A stretch of 64,000 nt of DNA from Isoetes taiwanensis (taxonomy: Eukaryota > Streptophyta > Lycopodiopsida > Isoetales > Isoetaceae). This document shows, in pieces, positions 1 through 11,619 of the stretch (its first letter is position 1; the number at the start of each line of letters is the position of its first letter). Both the position numbers and the translations under genes were made by a program. The notes below the pieces were generated by a model. It was not told the origin of the DNA and did not search any database. It saw only the letters and a list, made by a program, of their open reading frames with translations. The stretch spans positions 2,128,323 to 2,192,322 of the forward strand of contig JAJEKV010000060.1 of NCBI GenBank assembly GCA_021234155.1, read 5' to 3'.

Positions 1-395
1 CTCCGGCGCAAAGAGAGCACACCATCCAGTGTGCATGGGGAATGTAATCCAACAGATTGGACCAAACCCCAAACTGAGCAGAATGCAAAATATATGCATC
101 AGGCTGCGCCACACTCTATCAGCAAGCACTCACAAGGCAAGACACGAATACACCTCAATTGCACAACCAAATCATAATCAAGATAATCTGGAGGTTCATC
201 CTCCTCTTCATTATTTATTTCTTCCATGGAAGATGCACTCTACAACAGATCTTCAAGAAAACTCCAAGAGTGAGAGAGAGAGAGAATGAGGAGACGTACC
301 CCTCCTCTTAAACTTACACATCAAATCTCCTCCATTCATCTTTAAGCAATCTCCACCATTAGATCTCCAATATAAGGCAAAGCCACCAAACATGT
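1..395. other. Flank without a recognisable gene
   Basis: AT-rich sequence with a short GA microsatellite at about 273-286. The one open frame here (29-289) has no domain and an unremarkable composition, so it is not called as a gene. Confidence 0.5.
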
Positions 396-1560
396 AAAGG
401 GTTTTCGTGTGCAGATGACAGACATTGAAATCCTACCCAGGTTAAGGCAATATAAAATATCAATTGGTAATACCCAGGAACATCTTAAGATATTCGTGCA
501 CTAGCTTCACTGCATGCATTCGTCATTTTGTTCAGAGTAGCAAAATTACCAGTTATTTAGTGGCGGGATTGAACCGCTTCAAACCAGGTAATAAGATATA
601 CACTATGTCAATCAATACACATATGCAGTAGCATTCACAACGGAATAACATCAGTTTTTCCTAACCTCTTAGGCAAAGGAATAAATCATTGTCAAAACCA
701 GTGACAACAATTAACACCGTAATGGAATGCAGCATTAATGATTAAACATTTAGAGTATGCTATTCATAAGGAATAATCTGAGGACAACAGAGTTATCTGC
801 AGTATATTCAATATGAATAAACTAAATATCCACCAATAAGTTATGATGCAGCCTTACAGCAGTAATGATTTAATACTTAGATATGGTGCGAATAACAGTT
901 AACACATAATATAAGGATCTGTTCATCGTATTAGACTTGAATATAGAATGTTCTACAGCATTTATCTCAGAAATAAGTTATGATCTCATAAATATAAATC
1001 ATATTCTATATTCAAGTCTAATACGCATGAACGTATCCTTATATTATGTGTTAACTGCTATTCGCACTATATCTAAGTATTAAATCATTATCTTTGTGAA
1101 GGCGCATCATAACTTATTGGTGGATATTTAGTTTATTCATATTGAATATACCGCAGATAACTCGTTGTCCTCATTATATTCTTATGAATAGCATACTCAA
1201 TGTTTAATCATTAATGCCGCATTCCATTACTAAGTATTAATTGTTGTCACCGGTTTTGACAATGATTTATTCCTTTGCCTAAGAGGTTAGGAAAAACTGA
1301 TGTTATTCCGCTAGAATGCTATCGTGATATGTGTATTGATTGACATAGTGTATATCTTATTACTCGGTTTGAAGCGGTTCAATCCCCCCACTAAATAACC
1401 GTAATTTTGCTACTCCGAACAAAATGACTTAATGCATGCAAAGTGAAGCTTGGTGCACTAATATCTTAAGATGTTCCCCGGTATTACCAATTGATATTTT
1501 ATATTGCCTTAACTCGGTAGGATTTCAATGTCATGCGGTCGCGAGACACAAAACCCTTTG
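396..1560. repeat. Large inverted repeat (foldback), arms of about 555 bp
   Basis: The arm at 396-950 is matched in reverse complement by 1001-1560, with a 50-bp spacer. Examples: TTAACACATAATATAAGG at about 899 faces its complement at about 1038, and GGAATAACATCAGTTTTTCC near 641 faces its complement near 1290. Arms match over nearly their whole length with scattered substitutions and 1-2 base indels, many at CAG versus CGG positions. No open frame spans it. It could be a foldback transposon, a tail-to-tail duplication or an siRNA-producing hairpin locus; no terminal signature or target duplication was found. Confidence 0.85.
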
Positions 1561-2466
1561 CGGGAAGCATAGCACCGGTCATGCCTAGCATACGCTCGGC
1601 CCGCACCAATCGCCTATTACAATAGGTGAAAGACAAGTCCCGGGGACCTCAACCAAGGCCAAATCCTCCAACAAACGAGACCACTTTGGTCCCTCTCAAA
1701 CCCATGCACAACACGGATTCCGGGAACCAGGGCGATCCTCTACTGGCTCTACCATATTGAAGTCCCCTAACAAAGAACCAGCGACCGCAACCCACCAAGG
1801 GCTCGCCAACTTATTCGGTTGTGGGCCCATAAAGCACCCGTTGAGAAGGCTGATTAGGGGCATAAACGATAACAATCCCCCACTCTTGCCCTCCCTCCAA
1901 CCACTTAATTATTGCCCACCGACCAAGCACATGCGGCTGCCAGTGCATTGACCCGCACATCCATCCTCCAAGCAATAAGAATACCCCCACTAGTCCGGGC
2001 GGGAAGAAGAAGCAATAGAGGCAACCGCCTATCAACCATATTCATGAGCACGGACATATCACCTGGCTGACACTTATGCTCTGAATGCAAACAATATCGA
2101 GGGCCTTAGCGCCAGTGCCAAAGAAACACGGGCCCTCTTACTACTAGAGGACCGCACCCCAAGATATTCCAACTAAGGATCGACCTATTCATCCCGGGAG
2201 GAGAAGTATCCAGCCCCACATGCCTACCCACCAGGCCATCAGCCCACTCCACGAGTCATCATCTAGAGCCGAGGATTAATCAAAGCAATGTGACCCACGG
2301 CCGCCACGTGACATTCCACTTTCAACACGGTTGGAAGTCCCCGTGCACCTCCATAGAGTCATGGTCCACACTAGTCTCTACCTCCAACCGGGCTGCTCCA
2401 GCCACCTCATGCTCAAGACATACCGCTACCGAGGACATCCCCAGCGGGGATCACGGCCCCTCCCAC
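1561..2466 (-). mobile_element. LINE remnant, endonuclease part of ORF2 (left piece of a split LINE)
   Basis: On the minus strand the frames ending near 1811 and 1905 contain pieces typical of the start of a plant LINE ORF2 endonuclease: EHKCQPGDMS (the 'QE-K' position), GGILIAWR (the GG-hydrophobic-AW block) and IVIVYAPN (the V-YAPN block). They lie in different frames, so the copy is dead. The fragment stops at the LTR element starting at about 2468, and Gly/Arg-rich coding on the same strand resumes at 13976, so the LTR element probably inserted into this LINE. The left end abuts the inverted repeat. Class by motif only. Confidence 0.5.
2462..2466. repeat. Target-site duplication CCCAC, left copy
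   Basis: CCCAC immediately precedes the 5' LTR and recurs at 13976-13980 immediately after the 3' LTR. Five bases is the usual duplication for Ty3/gypsy integration. The exact LTR start is uncertain by one base because the first bases of this LTR are diverged. Confidence 0.65.
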
Positions 2467-2467
2467 C

Positions 2468-4108
2468 TTTGGCGGTCCGGGGAATATCGCCATAAATACG
2501 TATATTCACGGATCCGTCATACAAGTCTATCTTCATAGCCTTGTATACCATAGATTGTGGCACTAGGGGCATGGCCAAGTTATTCTCATAACTTAGCCAA
2601 CCATAGGTTAGACCATTATCCACGTGGCCTTAATCTATTGGGGCACCCGCCACACATGACTCACGATTTGGTGCCATTGGCATCCTAGGTGGACCTAACT
2701 TATATAGGCTGAAACCCTAACCCTAGGCCTCTTTCCAGCCCTAGCACCCAGAGACTCACCTACTCGTTCGGAACCCCGTTTCGAACATCGTTTGTTGTGG
2801 CATAGGCTGGTGCAGCAGCCCCAGCAGGGTAGACTCGTTCTTGGAGTAGGAGCAGCATCTCGTGAGTCGAAGACTATGGAGGCACACCGGATCGGAGGGA
2901 GAGCTTCGAGGGAGGCGGTATGTAGGATAGTAGTTGTGATAGCTTATCACGGAATTAGCATTCCAGATATGCTAGTATCTTGTATCTAGAGTAGAGCCAT
3001 CCTAGAACCCGTATTCAACATCTTGAACCCTAATCAATGAACCCTAACCATTAGTTAGATTGTATGATTAGGTTAAGATGTTCTTCTTATGATCATTCTT
3101 AGGATATGATGATTATGTGATGTTGGTTGATCATGTTTGCTCCTCTTGTATTGGGAAGGGGGGTAGAGACCTAGGGCCATGTAGTATGCTCCTAGAGTAG
3201 ATCCCTTAGTTCCTATTAGTTAGGCTTTGTGCATAGGAGCCCACCGGGCTATGGAGGCTATGATATGACTCAGCACCCGGATACTTGAGGGGGCTAGAGG
3301 GAAAGTGGAGGGAGGATCCCCGCCGAGTGGGGGCTTGGGGGATCCCATAGTGGGCTAGGCTTATGGTCGGTCACTTCGTGTGGGCGAGCATGGGTCCGAC
3401 ACCTCACGGGGGCAATGGTGTTGCCACTGCCTCTCGAGCTGCAAGGGAGGGCTTGGCTCTCGTTTTGGGGGTTGATCAGTGCGAATCGTGGTGTCGCCCG
3501 CGATTCTCTAGCCGCCCACGGCACCTCTAGACCACAGGAAGGGAGATGCAACCCTTCTGCCTCACATCGGACGGGGAGATGCAACCTCGGCGGTCTCGAT
3601 GGGTGATGCCACCCGGGATTGGCGTGATCAGGAAGGCTAGAGTCCTGTCGAGCCTGATCTAGCCCATCCGCAAAGTATGCACAGGGGAGGGGCGGATGGA
3701 GTGGTCAACCCTAGCCATTGTTCTTGACCCTACCGCCATTGCCATGACTCGGTACGCTCTATCTTGAGGCCTAGCCGGTCCGGTCATCCCTCCTTATGAG
3801 TCGAGCCCGGTAGGAGCTCTCTGTTTTATGGTTTGTGATTATCATCTTTGCATTGGCATATGTGTAGTGCACTACCCTTCGAGGTAGTATATGTATATGT
3901 TTTATGCTAGTTCTGACGTGTTATCGCTTCCGCTGTTATAGGAGCCCATGGGGGAAGGGTGCGCAAGACACCTTCAGTGTTCCCTCCCCGCACTAAGAGT
4001 CACCTCGAGAGTCTTGCGGGGTAGCGAAAAGGGCCCATGCGGTTCTTGGCTGGGATGGGGATTTCTGCCGGGTGTCACTGGGCCGTATGTTTAGCGGGAG
4101 GCGTCACA
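2468..4108 (+). repeat. 5' LTR
   Basis: Aligns over its full length with 12330-13975. It starts with a diverged version of the 3' LTR start (TGTGACGGTCC) and ends CGTCACA. Shared blocks include the tract starting CCATAAATACGTATATTC and the segment around GGGAAGGGGGGTAGAGACC (about 3155). Differences are frequent and clustered at CAG/CTG versus CGG/CCGG positions. Confidence 0.9.
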
Positions 4109-4109
4109 A

Positions 4110-4120
4110 TGGTATCGAGC
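4110..4120 (+). other. Primer-binding site for initiator methionine tRNA
   Basis: TGGTATCGAGC begins two bases after the LTR end. The complement of the plant initiator tRNA-Met 3' end is TGGTATCAGAGC, so this matches except for one missing A inside a CAG. The position is exactly where the minus-strand primer should bind. Confidence 0.8.
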
Positions 4121-4684
4121 AATGTTCTTGGTTGACCAAGAACTAGCATCGATCATAACCATGAAGTAGTCTAACAGGCCTCTAGGGGTGTGAAATAAAC
4201 ATTTCCACCATCGAACCGCGAAAATGGGGGAAAAATTTTCTCCTAGGTAGTGGGTGGGGACTTAGGTTAAGTGTTAGACGAAAGTTAAAGTGAGTCAAAC
4301 TCATCTTCTAGTAAAATTGGAGTGAAAATCATGCATCCGCATCAAATTTCACCTACAATGGGTCGAGAAAGAATCATCCCAATCGGAGACCCGGGTGAAA
4401 AATGGCGCAAATCCATAATTCACACTTCAAACCATTAGAAAAAATTGGAAATTTCAAAGGTATAATATCAATTTTTAGGTGTATTTAAATTAAACATATA
4501 TTAAAATTAAGGGTACTATGGGGTAATTAATAAGGGGGCTAATAAGTAGGCCTATTAATGGTAGGAGAATATTCTCGTGGGCCCTTCCTTTTAAATATCT
4601 ACGACACCTCATTTTTCCCTCCAAACTTTCCTCCACCTTTCTCCCTTGACCAGCCTATCCCCACCGTTTTCTAGACCGTTAAAT
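4121..4684 (+). other. Retrotransposon leader, no gene
   Basis: Untranslated leader between the primer site and the first ATG in good context (AAATATGGCT at 4681). AT-rich with many stops in all frames; nothing else recognised. Confidence 0.5.
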
Positions 4685-5778
4685 ATGGCTCGAACCAAAC
4701 AAACCTATAGGAAGCCGGCCCTAGGCCTACCTCTCCATGGAACCTAGCAGCCGGGACGCCATGTAAAGAAGATCCCCGGAGCACCTATGGCCCAAGAAGG
4801 GGAAGAGGAGCTTCCCCACCAGCAGCAGCAGCGACGGGGTCAGATCACGATGCCGAGCAGCCCCTCGCCGGGCGGAACACAAAAGAACCGACGATCTCGC
4901 CACTTCGGGGCCACAGATAACCGGGTGGAAGAGCAGGAGGAAGAGCAGTCCAAAGAACAGTGGACGGCTGGCCTTCAAGGCCAAGGAAGAAAGGCAAGGA
5001 GAAGGCTGCGGAGTGGGCCAAGAGAGGGCCGCAAGGAGGAAGAGGGAGCGAGGGAGGAGCTGCAAGGGCGGCAGGAGCGGAGGACAAAGAGAAGAACGAC
5101 GGGTCCCCGCCAACTGGCCGTGGATAGAGGAGCCTCCCCGCGAGGAGGAGGAAGGAAGAGAGGAGCAGGAGGAAGAAGAGCAGGAGGAAGAAGATGAGCA
5201 GTGGGGAAGGGGCGGACCCAAGACCACCTTACCCAAGCAGGGCCTAAGCCACCTAAGGTGGTAAAGAAGGTATATGGCGAAAGCGGCCTCGCTTTGAAGG
5301 AGGACTATCTCTACCGGCTACCAAGGCAGCATATACTAAGAATACCTTCGCCGGTGGACGAGGTATAATGATTGGTACCGCCGCAAGAAAACGCCCAAGA
5401 CCGTGGAGGGAGGGGAGGCCAAAGAACCAGCCCAAAGACCGCCACAAGCCTCGAGAAGCCAAGAAGGTCCACCATGGGCCTAACCCTCGGGCAGACACAC
5501 CCCGTGTCTTCCGGAGATTAGACACTTTCAACAAAGGCACTAATCTCCGATTAGGGGAAGGCACCTTTTGAGCGACTCATGCGGGAGGTGATGCAAAGAG
5601 TTCGTCACCCACTGTGAGTGACGTCGCTCACAACTCGGTGTTGCAAGTAGTCAGCCGAGGCCGAGCTCACCCGGGGCTTGTTTGAGGAAGGGAACCTGCG
5701 GCGATCCACGCGAAGAGGGTGACTTTGATGCCCAAGGATATATACTTGGCGTCGCGCATCCGCAAGGAATACCCTTGA
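4685..5778 (+). pseudogene. Histone H3-like gene inside the chromovirus, with a long inserted tail region; frame-broken
   Basis: The ORF opens MARTKQTYRKPALG; canonical H3 opens MARTKQTARKSTG, so K4, R8 and K9 are kept while A7 is Tyr and S10 is Pro. A TAG follows at 4745-4747. About 250 codons of Glu/Arg/Lys-rich low-complexity coding follow, then the H3 core in pieces: RVFRRLDTFNKGTNL (about 5506-5550; H3 has REIRRYQKSTELL), PFERLMREVMQ (5564-5596; H3 PFQRLVREIAQ), SAEAELTRGLFEEGNL (5651-5698; H3 EAAEAYLVGLFEDTNL) and AIHAKRVTLMPKDIYLA (5701-5751), ending IRKEYP and TGA at 5776. A single missing base near 5699 separates the last two blocks. Frame breaks could be decay or consensus error. 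It lies between primer site and gag, as does the H3-like ORF of the copy near 51161. The identification as H3 is firm; function in the element is inference. Confidence 0.88.
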
Positions 5779-6211
5779 GGATGCATTTTTGTCCAAAGTA
5801 ATGTAATTATTAAGTCTCCCATAAATATAAAATTTTGTTGTAAAGTGACTTCAATTTTTGTATAAAAATGTGTTTGGGTTGCTCAAATTTTAGTTTAGTT
5901 GTAGCCATCATGACTGTAAGCATCCAAATAGAATAATTTAGTAAGAGTACTATAGGCAAATTAGTCAAACCGGCCAAAATAGCCGAAATCGGAAGGGGTG
6001 TGAAAAATAGCCTTTTCCGCCCTTGACGGAAGGCCCAAATTCAAGATAGCCATCCGATTTCACCATATCCAGCCAAATTTTGCCCAATTAGCCCGAGGAA
6101 AAGTTCCAAATTAGGTTAGAAATTCCCAAATAAGTATGTTAGGATCTTTAAATTCTCTAAAACTCTTGATAGAAGTCCCAAAGATCCAAAATCAAAAGGC
6201 TATGCGAAATT

Positions 6212-6324
6212 GGCCTCTGCACCTTGACGGAAAGCCCATTGCACCACCCGGTTTCATGTGCATCGGCCTCTGCACTTTGACAAAATGGGCCCATTCTCGC
6301 ACACCACCCGGTTTCATGTGCATC
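6212..6324 (+). repeat. Tandem duplication, unit of about 55 bp
   Basis: GGCCTCTGCACCTTGAC at 6212 recurs as GGCCTCTGCACTTTGAC at 6265, and both units end in CACCACCCGGTTTCATGTGC. Two copies. Confidence 0.75.
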
Positions 6325-6459
6325 ACATCGAAAAATTTGGCAAAATTGCAATGAAGAGTTCCGAGTGCATATCCTAGCCTTTTCCATGCATTCTAGTATC
6401 TTGCAAAGACTATATTCTAGCTTTTCAATCTATTTGAACCTCATCTTAAAAGAATTCCC

Positions 6460-6545
6460 ACAGTAGCGGGAATCGAACCTCCCACCCACAAGGTTGAACC
6501 CCCAAACCCCCGTAGCCAACCACCGAGGGCGGGCATCGCTTGTGT
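6460..6545 (-). repeat. tRNA-derived (SINE-head-like) segment
   Basis: On the minus strand an internal promoter B box, GGTTCGATTCC (6469-6479), follows by about 30 bases an A-box-like TGGCTACGGGG, with the GGGGTTTGGGGGTTCAACC stretch between them. The spacing fits a tRNA-derived SINE head or a tRNA pseudogene. No acceptor stem pairs convincingly and the A box departs from consensus, so it is not called a working tRNA. Confidence 0.4.
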
Positions 6546-6589
6546 TTAAATTAGGATTCTTAATTAAATTTAAGCTTTAATAATGTTAA

Positions 6590-8700
6590 ATAATATTAAT
6601 GGCCAAGCTTAGATTTAGAACCAAGAACCTTAAGCTAGATAGAGACACAGCACTCATCATAGCTTACTTGTCGCCTTATCTTGCTAAGTGTCTTCTTTCT
6701 ACATGTAGGTAGTATAATTAAACCTTTTCATAGAAACCCGCCTAGTTGCCAAGGCCTTAGAAATTGTTGTCACACGTTGGTAGGGTACACCAACACACGT
6801 TATAGGTGCACTATCATCAAGTGTCTTCAGCCATGCCTTGTATCATAGATAATTATCTAGGAATTCATTCTATTTAAGTAATTTAGTCTTAGCACACCAA
6901 GTACACTCAGTGAATAAATCTCCTTCTACCACCCCCACGATAGTAAATAAGTACCTTTCTCAGTGCCTAGTAGAGTGCCATATGCCAAGTGGGTCATTTG
7001 AGGTAGAGTGGATAAAGGTATAAAAATTAGGGTTTGTAGAGTAAGTAAACGTAAATAATTGTTCTTGCGGTAGTATTAATTGCCTTGTGCTTAGGGCAGT
7101 AAAATAGGTCAGGAGAACCTTCGTCACAGATCCTCGAGCCTCGACATTGGAGAGACTCGACAACATCAACGAATTGAAAGAAGAGGGCAAACTATGGAGG
7201 AAACTTCAACAAATCAAAGGCCAAGATGGTGTACAGGGAAGCCCGAACATGAAAAATAAAGGAGAGCCTATAGGAAGAACGATTGCGACATCAAGATTAG
7301 ACATAAGAATTTCCAAGAGGGCTATGCAACAGCCAATGGGCATCGTGGCACTTACAAAATTGATCACATTAAGGGAGGAACATCTCCTAGTCAAGTATAC
7401 TCTCCAAGTGCCATATTGTCTCGAGGAAGGGCCGACATCAATGACTAACGCCACAGCTACACCACCAACAAGTATACTTCATCGACTTATGATATCAAGA
7501 GCCCTAAAAGATGAGACTGGATATACCTCCGAGGAAGGGCAACTATCGCAGATATACAGGACATAGTAGTATCAGATCTAGATTCCAAGCAGACACATGC
7601 TTTGACTAAGGAGGTATTGCAAGCCAGCAAGGGTAGGCTCCTCGGAAATAGGAATATGAATAGACCGCAACAAATTTCTTCCTCATCAGCCCCGATACTT
7701 CAGAGCGCCTACATCAACCTCGGCAACACCATCGCAATCTCATGATGATCGACAATCTTCTACCTTAGAGATTGGAGGTCAAACACCATCAAGAAGAGGC
7801 ATCATGGGGGACAAAATACCAAAGATTATTAATTGATCACCAAGATTAGTCCCCGCAGATGGATGCACATAAACTCCTCTCAAAGAAGAGAAGTTGCACG
7901 GTTAGAAGGGGTAAAGCACTCAACATTGTCATCAGCCTTATAACAACAACATGCAACCAGCAAGACGAAGAATAGAATCGACAAGGTCAAGCACAACAAT
8001 AGCAATTCAGGAGTTGGAAGAATCATCCTCTAATCTCGTGAACCTCCAAGGCGGATGAGCGACATGAAAGATTCAAGAATGTGAAGAACATTATCTTCAA
8101 GCTCTTGGGATGCGAACACCGAAGAAGCTATGTTATCTACATCAGCAAGTCCACTAATAGGGATAATGTTAATGAAGGTAGTCAAGATCAACATTAAGGA
8201 CGAAAGCAGAGTCAAAATATGTTCAATAAAAGAAAAAGTGGCACTTGAAGGACCATACAGCAACTCCAAGGATACCAGATTCTTTTCAACAAATTATGGA
8301 TCATCGCCTTGCTACTCCAACGACTAATCTACTCCAATGACATCTACTCCAACACCAGCTTTGAGCAAGCTAGGGGACCTATCAGATAGTTGAGTTTCTT
8401 AGAATTATGGGTGATAACATCCATGATGGGATGGGGACGAAATTTCGAGTAGAATTTTTTTGTCTTTTCCTTTAGAAAGATGGACCCAAGAATGGAGCAA
8501 AGCTTCAAGTATTGGAAAGAAAATGTATGGAGTACAATAATTGTATACATTGCTGGCAGATATCCAACATATTGGAACCTCTTCGTGAACTTGATCACCT
8601 CGCTAAGAAGGATTCAATAATAGGATAACCGTCGACCATGTATATGACGAAAGTACTTTCAAGCAAAGATAAGGAATAATCCGACCAAATGAACGGAAGC
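6590..8700 (+). pseudogene. gag-like region of the chromovirus, decayed
   Basis: The stretch from about 6590 is collinear with 52350-53850, which shows it is a shared internal part of the family (for example GTGTCTTCAGCCAT at 6819 and 52613). The best remaining frame, 7147-7566 (139 codons), gives the part collinear with 52930-53340. No zinc knuckle (CCHC) survives. Its assignment as gag rests on position between primer site and reverse transcriptase, not on recognised domains. Confidence 0.5.
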
Positions 8701-9439
8701 AATCTAATAAGTCCGGCCAACTTCTTAGATGGCATCAACTCAAAGGTGGGACTATTTCAAGAGGGCAATAAGTAAGAAAGGGGAGATCCTAGACTATAGA
8801 TTAGATCTGAAACAAGAATAATTATCTAACCATATAGTTTTCTATGTGTGCCCAAAAGTAATGTCATGCCGACTAAATTTGTGGCCATAGGATTTATGTA
8901 AGTAGTTCTTTAACTTGTAATTTTGCACCTCCTAGATGACGGACATCTTTAAGAGCAAGACTCTTAAGTCTAAATCTAGGCCAGTAATTAAGGCAAGGTC
9001 GAGTAATAATTAAAGACCAACGGAACAAGAGTCAAGTCGACATCAACCTCAAGCATAGCTAAGTAAAGCATCGGCACCAACTTATGTACATTGGCAGCCA
9101 TGACCTCAGAATAGACATGCAATATTAAAGCCGGCTAAGGCAATAATTTATTATCATAAGCAAGAGATACTTATCCCAAAGACCAAAGGGCAAGTACCTT
9201 ATAATTTAAGTTAAGTAATTCCAATCGCGGCAACGATGTCAAGAAAGCAATTACTTAAGTACATCATGAGGAATGAGGTCGTACATAAGCTACAAGTTGT
9301 CAACCCCGACTACAAGAGTAAGAAGGAACATGCTACAAAAACAGCTTGCCTTGGCCAATTTCTAAGTTAATTAAGAAGTCCCATGATATATCCCCGATGA
9401 AATTTGAGAGCTTGTGCTCTATAGAGGCGTAGAGTCTAA

Positions 9440-10040
9440 AATCACTCTTGCACCGGATTAGCAAGGCTCTTTATAGAATGAGCACTTCCAAGCTAGCAGA
9501 GCTCAAGGAACACAAGGAACAGTTGTAAGAGTTGACCGACTTGGGGATCCTTTTCGCCAAGGTGGAATTCCAAAGATGTATATCAACCATGGGAAGCTCA
9601 GCAAGTAAACGACATAATGGATCAGCCCCAAGAAGCGTGATTCTTCTACAAAATCGACTTAAGCTCTGCAATCAGCAAATAAGGATGAAGGGGAAAATAA
9701 TTATAAGACTCCTTCAGAACTTGGTATGGGCACTATCATTTCACGCTGATGCCCTTGAGTCTATGGAATGCTCCACCAATTTGTATGCATTCGAGGATCT
9801 ACATCTTCAAGATTCCTTGGATGATTTCTTCATCAATATCTCTTCAACAACATCGTGATCTACAAAGAAATTAATGGAAGAGCATGTAGCCCAATTGAGG
9901 GAAGCCATGGAGATGCTAAGACGCCGCCACTCATTGGCAAGCCTTTGAAGCATCAATTTGCAATCTCCACTTCGGCAAGTGAATTCGGCAAGAAGATAGA
10001 AGAAGCCATCTACCCAACATGGACTTCAAGCACATAATGG
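9440..10040 (+). pseudogene. Ty3/gypsy reverse transcriptase remnant
   Basis: In shifting frames the sequence keeps the entry block ALYRMSTSKLAELKEHKEQL (from about 9466), the fingers/palm strand FYKIDLSS (about 9643), FRTWYGHYHFTLMPLSLWNAP (split here as FRTWYGHYHF and TLMPLSLWNAP, about 9715-9770; family form is F-MPFGL-NAP-TF), and a run near 9810-9860 where the catalytic F-DD block should be but is lost. Several stops and frameshifts make it dead. It is followed by integrase after a large deletion of the connection and RNase H region. Confidence 0.75.
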
Positions 10041-10129
10041 GTTAGTCGTTGCAAGAGTGCAAGGACGGATTAAGAAAGAGAAACCTTCAAATAGTTTAAA
10101 AAGGAAGACAATCTCTAATAGCAAAGAAC

Positions 10130-10750
10130 AATTATGCGTACCCAAAGTATAAGATGTAAGAACAATCTTCCATGACACGCATAATAGCTCTATTTCCAGC
10201 CATGCAAAATTTATAAAGGCCTACTTCAAGATTAGAAGTAGCTACGTCTGGCCGGGTATGAAGAAGTAGATAATCAGATATATCCAAGAATGTCAGTGGA
10301 GCCAGCGGACAAGGGCGGAACAACTTCGGATTCCAGGAGTTTTGGAACCTTGGGCAGTGCCAGACACCAAGTGGGAAGTCATCAGCATGGGTTTTATAGT
10401 TGGCCTTCAAGGACAAGAAGAAGCTTCAAAGCCTTGATAGTTGTGGTATATAGCTTATCAAAAGGGCACATACTTGCCATGCCACACCATAGACACCGCC
10501 TTGGACCTAGCCGTGTGGTTTACATAAGAGTTCTTTTAGTCCGCATGGAATGCACAGGTCGATCATCACCAATAGAGATCCAAAGTTCTTTAGCGACATT
10601 TAGCAAGACTTCTTCAACACGAGCTGCACCAACTTGTTGATGAGTTTTTGCTTATCAATTGCAGTCAATCGGCAAAGGGACCGCACCAACACAATTTTGG
10701 AGAGCACGTTGAGAAGCTATGATTGGAACAAGTAATCCAAATGGGCCAGT
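10130..10750 (+). pseudogene. Ty3/gypsy integrase remnant
   Basis: The zinc-binding domain is recognisable as IFHDTHNSS (about 10155) leading to FIKAYFKIRSSYVWPGMKK and IIRYIQECQ; the second Cys of the HHCC set is lost (family form C-x2-C). The core follows: WEVISMGFIVGLQG (about 10372; first catalytic Asp of the 'W--ISMDFIVGLP' block is Gly), ALIVVVYSLSKGHI (about 10430), and TNRDPKFFSDI (about 10565), which keeps the second Asp. The copy at 57112-57650 is a better-preserved relative. Confidence 0.75.
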
Positions 10751-11208
10751 ACATCCACCGGGTCAATTACGCATAATAATATAAAGCAAGAGTCATCGAA
10801 GATGTCTCCCCATGATCGCCATGCTTATCAATGTGTGACCATAGTTATGTGGCATAATTTAGTGCCCAAGGTGGAAGTTTCTCAACAACGACAACATATA
10901 TGCGATAGCTTTTGGTAGAAGTGTGAGAGTATCTTCAACAAAGATGGGCATATTTGAAGAGTCTAGCAGATAGACATAAAACCCCTCGAGAGTTGTTTTG
11001 TTGTGGCAGATAAAGTTGGCTAAAGTAAAGGTTAAGCAAGGGAAGCTTCAAGATCGGCAATTGTAGGAAGCTTCGCCCTAGGTGGGCCGGTCCGCTCAAG
11101 ATCTTGGAGAAGAGTGGGTTCTCAAGCCTCCAAGTTGGATCTCTTGACCCACCTTAAGGTCTTCCATGTGAGTTTATTAAAAGGCACGATCCTAAACCTG
11201 AGGAGGGT

Positions 11209-11619
11209 TTGGATACTCCAACTTTGTTGGAAATGACGGAGGATGAAGTTGAAATTGTGCCTGAATTGCTTCTTGATAAGTCATTCAAGAGGATTAGGTG
11301 GTCCCAATTCCTCCAATATTTGGTCAAGTGGAAGCACTTGCCCGTGGAAGACGTGACATGGGTATTGAAGCAAGATTTGGAGAAGCAATACCCAGAGTTT
11401 ATGAAGGAGTTTGATGGGCGAAGTCGCTCTCCACTTTGGTCGACTCCCGATTTTGCCGTGTGGTTAGCTAGTATGTTGTTAGTTAGCCTTAGACCTGGCG
11501 CATGCATTCTAGTTAGTAGGGTGCATGTGCCAGAACCTTGGATCGTGTGGGCGATGATGGGATACGCCTTTAGGGCATTCTCTAGGCCACACGCACCAAG
11601 AGGTGCGCATGACCATTAG
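11209..11619 (+). CDS. Integrase C-terminus with chromodomain
   Basis: An open frame of 136 codons. Residues about 15-70 form a chromodomain: VPELLLDKSFKRIRW, then FLQYLVKWKHLPVEDVTW and DLEKQYPEFMKEF. The VKWK and DVTW blocks and the final helix match the C-terminal chromodomains of chromovirus integrases, which are thought to steer integration to methylated H3 (family knowledge). The first aromatic cage residue is absent, as in group II chromodomains. Beyond residue 70 the frame runs into the 11549-11874 repeats. The only pol part of this copy without an internal stop. Confidence 0.85.
   Translation: MDTPTLLEMTEDEVEIVPELLLDKSFKRIRWSQFLQYLVKWKHLPVEDVTWVLKQDLEKQYPEFMKEFDGRSRSPLWSTPDFAVWLASMLLVSLRPGACILVSRVHVPEPWIVWAMMGYAFRAFSRPHAPRGAHDH

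Larger units (their letters stand above)
5779..6589 (+). other. Spacer between the H3-like gene and gag-like region
   Basis: AT-rich, no coding supported. It contains the tandem duplication at 6212-6324 and the tRNA-like segment at 6460-6545, noted separately. Confidence 0.4.

Noticed and set aside
4727-5236. 169-codon minus-strand ORF
   Set aside because: Ser/Leu/Pro-rich mirror of the low-complexity plus-strand tail region of the H3-like gene.
6460-6545. Functional tRNA gene
   Set aside because: The B box is perfect but acceptor stem and A box do not fit a working tRNA.
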